A stretch of DNA of 64,000 nucleotides from assembly GCA_937625935.1 (NCBI GenBank), contig OW569362.1, positions 186,001 through 250,000 of the forward strand, read 5' to 3'. Origin of the DNA: Tetramitus jugosus. Lineage: Eukaryota > Heterolobosea > Eutetramitea > Acrasida > Vahlkampfiidae. Below, piece after piece: positions 60,672 to 64,000 of the stretch. The notes under the pieces were generated by a model that worked only from the letters and a program-made list of their open reading frames with translations, was not told where the DNA came from and did not search any database. Both the position numbers and the translations under genes were made by a program. Numbering within the stretch: position 1 is the stretch's first letter; every line of letters begins with the position of its first letter.

Positions 60672-62375
60672 ATGTTTTCTTCCTTATTCGGTCATAAACC
60701 CTCACCCATCCAAATTCAAATCGATTTACTGGGAAATCATCATCGTCAAAAACAACAAAGAGAACAGCATGAACACATTAGAATCAATGATTCTTCAACT
60801 CCTGATCAATTACCTCTATTCCTCAGTAATCAGAGCATCAGTGGTCACATTAAGCTTCGATCTCTCAAAACCATTCATCATCATGGCATTCAAATTGAGT
60901 TGATTGGAGAAATGAACATTACAAATGATCACTACACGAACAATAGTGACACAACAAAGAAGAATAAGATGGAAGAAACAACATCGTCATCATTGATCAA
61001 TCGTCGTTCAAGCAAATCCTATTTTTCTCTCTTTTCATCATCATCATCCTCAAGTGCCTCATTGAATGATGCTAGTAGTGATGATGATAAGCATACTCGT
61101 GTGGATGGTCATGGTTATACACATCAATTCACTCATAGTGTTCAAGTCGTGTCAGGCAGTGGAGTCATTCACAGTTCGGAACAACAACCAGACACTGTTC
61201 TCTTCTTTCACTTTTCACCACAGAGTTATCAAAATCATTATCAAGTGAGTAAGGATCACAGTCATGATCATGGTTATTGTTATGAGTCGTATTATGGCAA
61301 ATGGATCACGTGTCGTTACTATTTAATGGTCAAAGTATTGGATGGGAAGAGTAAGGGCAGCAGTGGCAACAGTAGAAGTGTTCGTACGGAGCAACAACGA
61401 TCGAGATCAAACAGTAATAGTTCAATAGTGAATGTGCATGATTCGAATCATGAATCATCATTTGTGAATGGAACTTCGCTAATATCCTCACAATCTTCTG
61501 CGATACTGCATCAATGCACAAGAGAGATTCTTGTGCAGTGTGTCAATGATCCGAACCATATCAATCACCTTGGCAATCATATTGGTATCGCTGAAAATAC
61601 AAGATCTGATAATGGTAGTACTACTTCTTGCAAGAAATCTGATGACAGTAAGAATAATCATGATGAGGATAAGAATAAGAATGAAGGAACGAGTGATAAC
61701 ACAGAAGAAGAAACAACTTCAAATAGAGTCATATTTCGAGGCTCATCTAGGCTACAACCGATTGCTGCACTTGGTTACAACTCTCTGTCAAATGACAAGC
61801 AAATTACACTGGAAGTCGGACTAGGAAACGACCTTCACTTTGTAATCAAATTGTACAAGATGTTTTATCATGTCAATGATGTACTGCTGGGAAAGATTGT
61901 GTTTGTTCGGAACATAATGCACTTGAAACGAATGGAAATTGGTATTATTAGAAGAGAAAGAGTGTTCCAGAGGAATGGAAATGATTTGTCGTTGTCAACA
62001 GGTGCACTCGCTCGCAGCAGTAGCAGCGCATCGTTATTCGATGAATCCAATAGTGTCTCTCATGAAGAAAACGGACCAACAACAGTCAACGATGACTCCC
62101 ACCCTCATCAGAGCACACTCACATACGAAACAAACACGGAAACATTATCAAAGTTTGAGATTATGGACGGTGATCCATGCAAGAATCAAATGGTGCCAAT
62201 TCGGTTGTACTTGGCTGGCATACCACATTTGACTCCGTCCTATGCAGTGAAAAATATGTTTGATGTGTCATACTTTGTGAACGTTTGTTTAATCGATTCA
62301 CACGATAGACGATTGTTCAAGCAACAAGAGATTTACGTGTACAGAAAGGAGTGGCCCAATTGGCGCCATCGATAA
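60672..62375 (+). CDS. VPS26: VPS26 retromer subunit with long low-complexity insertions
   Basis: A 567-residue arrestin-fold protein. The core matches VPS26: SISGHIKLRSLKTIHHHGIQIELIGEM in the N-domain, FTHSVQVVSGSG, then the C-domain block LHFVIKLYKMFYHVNDVLLG, KRMEIGIIRRERVF, SKFEIMDGDPCKNQMVPIRL, YLAGIPHLTP, FDVSYFVNVCLIDSHDRRLF and KQQEIYVYRKEW. VPS26 joins VPS35 and VPS29 in retromer, which recycles receptors from endosomes. Animal VPS26 is about 330 residues; the extra 230 here are Ser/Asn/His/Asp-rich loops (near residues 95-140, 220-260 and 300-355, plus one inside the C-domain near 430-485). All fall between core strands, so the fold should survive. Confidence 0.88.
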   Translation: MFSSLFGHKPSPIQIQIDLLGNHHRQKQQREQHEHIRINDSSTPDQLPLFLSNQSISGHIKLRSLKTIHHHGIQIELIGEMNITNDHYTNNSDTTKKNKMEETTSSSLINRRSSKSYFSLFSSSSSSSASLNDASSDDDKHTRVDGHGYTHQFTHSVQVVSGSGVIHSSEQQPDTVLFFHFSPQSYQNHYQVSKDHSHDHGYCYESYYGKWITCRYYLMVKVLDGKSKGSSGNSRSVRTEQQRSRSNSNSSIVNVHDSNHESSFVNGTSLISSQSSAILHQCTREILVQCVNDPNHINHLGNHIGIAENTRSDNGSTTSCKKSDDSKNNHDEDKNKNEGTSDNTEEETTSNRVIFRGSSRLQPIAALGYNSLSNDKQITLEVGLGNDLHFVIKLYKMFYHVNDVLLGKIVFVRNIMHLKRMEIGIIRRERVFQRNGNDLSLSTGALARSSSSASLFDESNSVSHEENGPTTVNDDSHPHQSTLTYETNTETLSKFEIMDGDPCKNQMVPIRLYLAGIPHLTPSYAVKNMFDVSYFVNVCLIDSHDRRLFKQQEIYVYRKEWPNWRHR

Positions 62376-62506
62376 ATCACACATGCATTGTTTGTATTGA
62401 ATACACTATTTACCCTATTTCTATTATACAATTCACGTATCACTTTTACACTTATTTTACAACTAATCTACACAGTGGGAGTCACGAACACCATAACGTT
62501 TCATTA

Positions 62507-62866
62507 TCAACCAGAGAAGTCAATGATGGTGTCCTTGTCATCAAAGTGACCCTCCTCGTCAATTGCTTGGTGCAATGGGCCAGTGGTTGCATCTTCCATG
62601 TGGTGATGTTGCTGGCGATCCAAGGATGTGCCTTGGAGCTCTTCTCTGATGTGTTCAATCTCACCTGGATGTGCACCCAACTCAATGCTCTTATTCTCCT
62701 TTTCCATTGTTCCAAGTGTGTCCTTGTCATTATTCAGGTGGAGTTCAGTGCTGGATAAATGATCTCTCTGACCCAGATGTAGTCTGGGAGTAACTGAGAA
62801 TGCCCTGTAGGAGCACGATCGGGTGAGAGGTCTCATCAATACATTGATTCTTGTCAACATGGTCAT
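62507..62866 (-). CDS. Small protein with mitochondrial presequence
   Basis: A 119-residue protein. The N-terminus (MTMLTRINVLMRPLTRSCSY) is basic, hydrophobic and free of acids; FSVTPRLHL follows. The mature part is acidic and hydrophilic with a His cluster (DRQQHHHMEDATTG) and ends in DTIIDFSG. No membrane helix or domain is recognised. Presequence and small size suggest a matrix or complex-accessory protein. It is convergent with VPS26 (131 bp). Confidence 0.55.
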   Translation of the reverse strand: MTMLTRINVLMRPLTRSCSYRAFSVTPRLHLGQRDHLSSTELHLNNDKDTLGTMEKENKSIELGAHPGEIEHIREELQGTSLDRQQHHHMEDATTGPLHQAIDEEGHFDDKDTIIDFSG

Positions 62867-63502
62867 TCTCTAAATATTGTTTCAAAGTACTTGATCAAGA
62901 AGCGTTTTTCATGAGATCATGCGAAGAATTTATGAGAACTGCCTGATCGGTCAACCACGAAGCAATAAAAAGGAGTTCTTCGGTGGCTATTCTCGTACTA
63001 TTGTCCGACTGTCGGTGTGTAACGTGTGTCAGTCAATTTCAATAGGACGTTCCCTTGCCATATTTGAGAATTTTCGTGTGGAACATTTGTCCTGATCAGG
63101 CGAAGACAAGTATTGGAAATCTGGAGTCAATGAATCAAAAACATCGTTTCACCTCTTAAGAGAAAACCAATTCTCATGCCTCGACCGTAACACCATTTGT
63201 TGCACCACTTGGATATCCACCAATAGAACCTTGTCAAAAACACGCAAACAACAGCAACCACCACAGCAACATCCTCACTGAGTTTTACACTAACAACTTC
63301 TTGTGAATCTCAAAAGCTAAAAGACACATATCTTCCTGTTCATCCAAAACACGTGTAAACACAACACACGCCATCCCTGGCCTTCAAGAGAAAAAATAGG
63401 ACGCTGTCTATTTTTTTTGGTTGCAGCAACGACATACACCTCATACAACATAATATTGACATCTTATAAGATTTCAAAGTCAATTGTGTTCCAAGAAAAA
63501 AG
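62867..63502. promoter_or_regulatory. Divergent intergenic region, small mitochondrial protein / GAF-like gene
   Basis: These 636 bp hold no credible reading frame, tRNA or repeat. A mixed-composition stretch runs to about 63360, then a poly-T run (63409..63418) and A/T-rich sequence lead to the next ATG. The length is unusual for this window, so the downstream gene may have a long 5' leader or complex promoter. Confidence 0.4.
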
Positions 63503-64000
63503 ATGTCTCATCAGCATCATCATCACCACCACCACCACCAACATTCAATTTTAACCATGAGCTCTTCATCTCCCTTGTCCAAGGTAGGTAAGTCATCGTC
63601 TTCCTCTACGACTACGATAACTTCAAATAACCACAGTAGCACCACTAGCACGAGCAGCAGCAACAATCGTAACTCTTCCTCCTCGTCTTCTTCATCATCT
63701 CACAATGTGTTTCAATGTGAATTTAACATTGATAAGAAGCTGGAGGAGTTTGCTTATTTGGCCTGCGATATTACCAACTGTGCCAGTAGTTTCCTATTCA
63801 CGGTTGATCACTCGAACTCTAATCAAAAAAGAACGATTAGGGCCATGTGTGGTGTCGAAGTCAACTCTGTGATGCAAGAAATTGCCTTGTTCCCTGTGCC
63901 TCTCATTGATGACAATGAACACTCTGCACCCAATCACAATTTAACTGACTTGGAGCACTTGTATAGTAGCTTTGAGAGCTCTAGTCATCGGACTGATTCA
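63503..64000 (+). CDS. Partial GAF-like sensor protein (N-terminal 166 codons)
   Basis: Open from the ATG at 63503 to the right edge. The first 75 residues are His, Ser and Thr runs. Then comes FNIDKKLEEFAYLACDITNC followed by ASSFLFTVDHSNSNQKRTIR and AMCGVEV, which has the spacing of the first helix and strands of a GAF domain (leucine-rich helix, then a two-strand hairpin with VD, then GV). GAF domains sense cyclic nucleotides, haem or other ligands, and in protists often sit before histidine kinases or cyclases. The effector part is outside the window. A possible splice donor (AAGGTAGGTAAGT) near 63583 is not used in this model, since the open frame stays intact. Confidence 0.5.
   Translation, partial: MSHQHHHHHHHHQHSILTMSSSSPLSKVGKSSSSSTTTITSNNHSSTTSTSSSNNRNSSSSSSSSSHNVFQCEFNIDKKLEEFAYLACDITNCASSFLFTVDHSNSNQKRTIRAMCGVEVNSVMQEIALFPVPLIDDNEHSAPNHNLTDLEHLYSSFESSSHRTDS

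Noticed and set aside
1-64000. Search by eye for tRNA, rRNA, CRISPR, transposase, reverse transcriptase or viral genes
   Set aside because: No such sequence was recognised; simple triplet repeats are the only repetitive DNA seen. A tRNAscan and Rfam run would be needed to exclude small RNAs.

Overview
The window is a compact, A+T-rich nuclear locus of a free-living, flagellum-building protist, most like Naegleria or another heterolobosean. I infer this from several traits together: about 34 genes in 64 kb, short introns of about 47-215 nt with GTATGT/GTAAGT-type donors, the standard stop codons, long Gln/Asn/Ser/His runs inside otherwise conserved proteins, ciliary genes, and a receptor-like TKL kinase. 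The genus is inference; no rRNA or other marker gene is present. I saw no prokaryotic, viral, mobile-element, CRISPR, tRNA or rRNA signature.

Left third (1-26 kb): a partial unknown gene at the left edge, an IQCH-like protein, an Asp/Asn-rich unknown protein, a RhoGAP, a kinesin-8, an ADP-ribosylarginine hydrolase, an SLC25 mitochondrial carrier, a CFAP99-like coiled coil, a five-exon DHHC palmitoyltransferase, a three-exon RIF1 homologue, an NXF1/Mex67 mRNA exporter, a TPR protein and a BAR-like plus RhoGAP protein. Middle (26-46 kb): a six-exon transmembrane TKL kinase, a WW-ankyrin-PH protein, a multi-pass membrane protein, a small one-helix protein, a TruA/PUS1 pseudouridine synthase, a USP8/AMSH-dimerisation protein with C-terminal amphipathic repeats, PWP1, a helical membrane-anchored protein and a PPR protein. 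Right third (46-64 kb): an ECH1-like isomerase, an Atx1-like metallochaperone, glucosidase II beta, queuosine-nucleotide glycosylase (QNG1), a RING-TPR protein, an F-box protein, a beta-trefoil protein, a Maelstrom-domain protein, a mitochondrial TPR protein, a one-helix membrane protein, VPS26, a small mitochondrial protein and the start of a GAF-like protein.

Genes are packed head-to-head and tail-to-tail with no operon logic. Convergent stops lie as little as 1-6 bp apart, and divergent pairs share promoters of about 70-700 bp. Themes represented are cilia and microtubules, Rho and kinase signalling, endosomal sorting, mRNA export and RNA modification, mitochondrial RNA and metabolism, and replication timing.

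I rebuilt introns by hand wherever an open frame broke inside a recognised domain and a GT..AG pair restored the domain in phase. These joins are the main added value. The most interesting items are the Maelstrom-domain protein, the RRM-less RGG-type NXF, the repeat-bearing USP8-dimer protein, and E2F-like sites upstream of kinesin-8 and RIF1.
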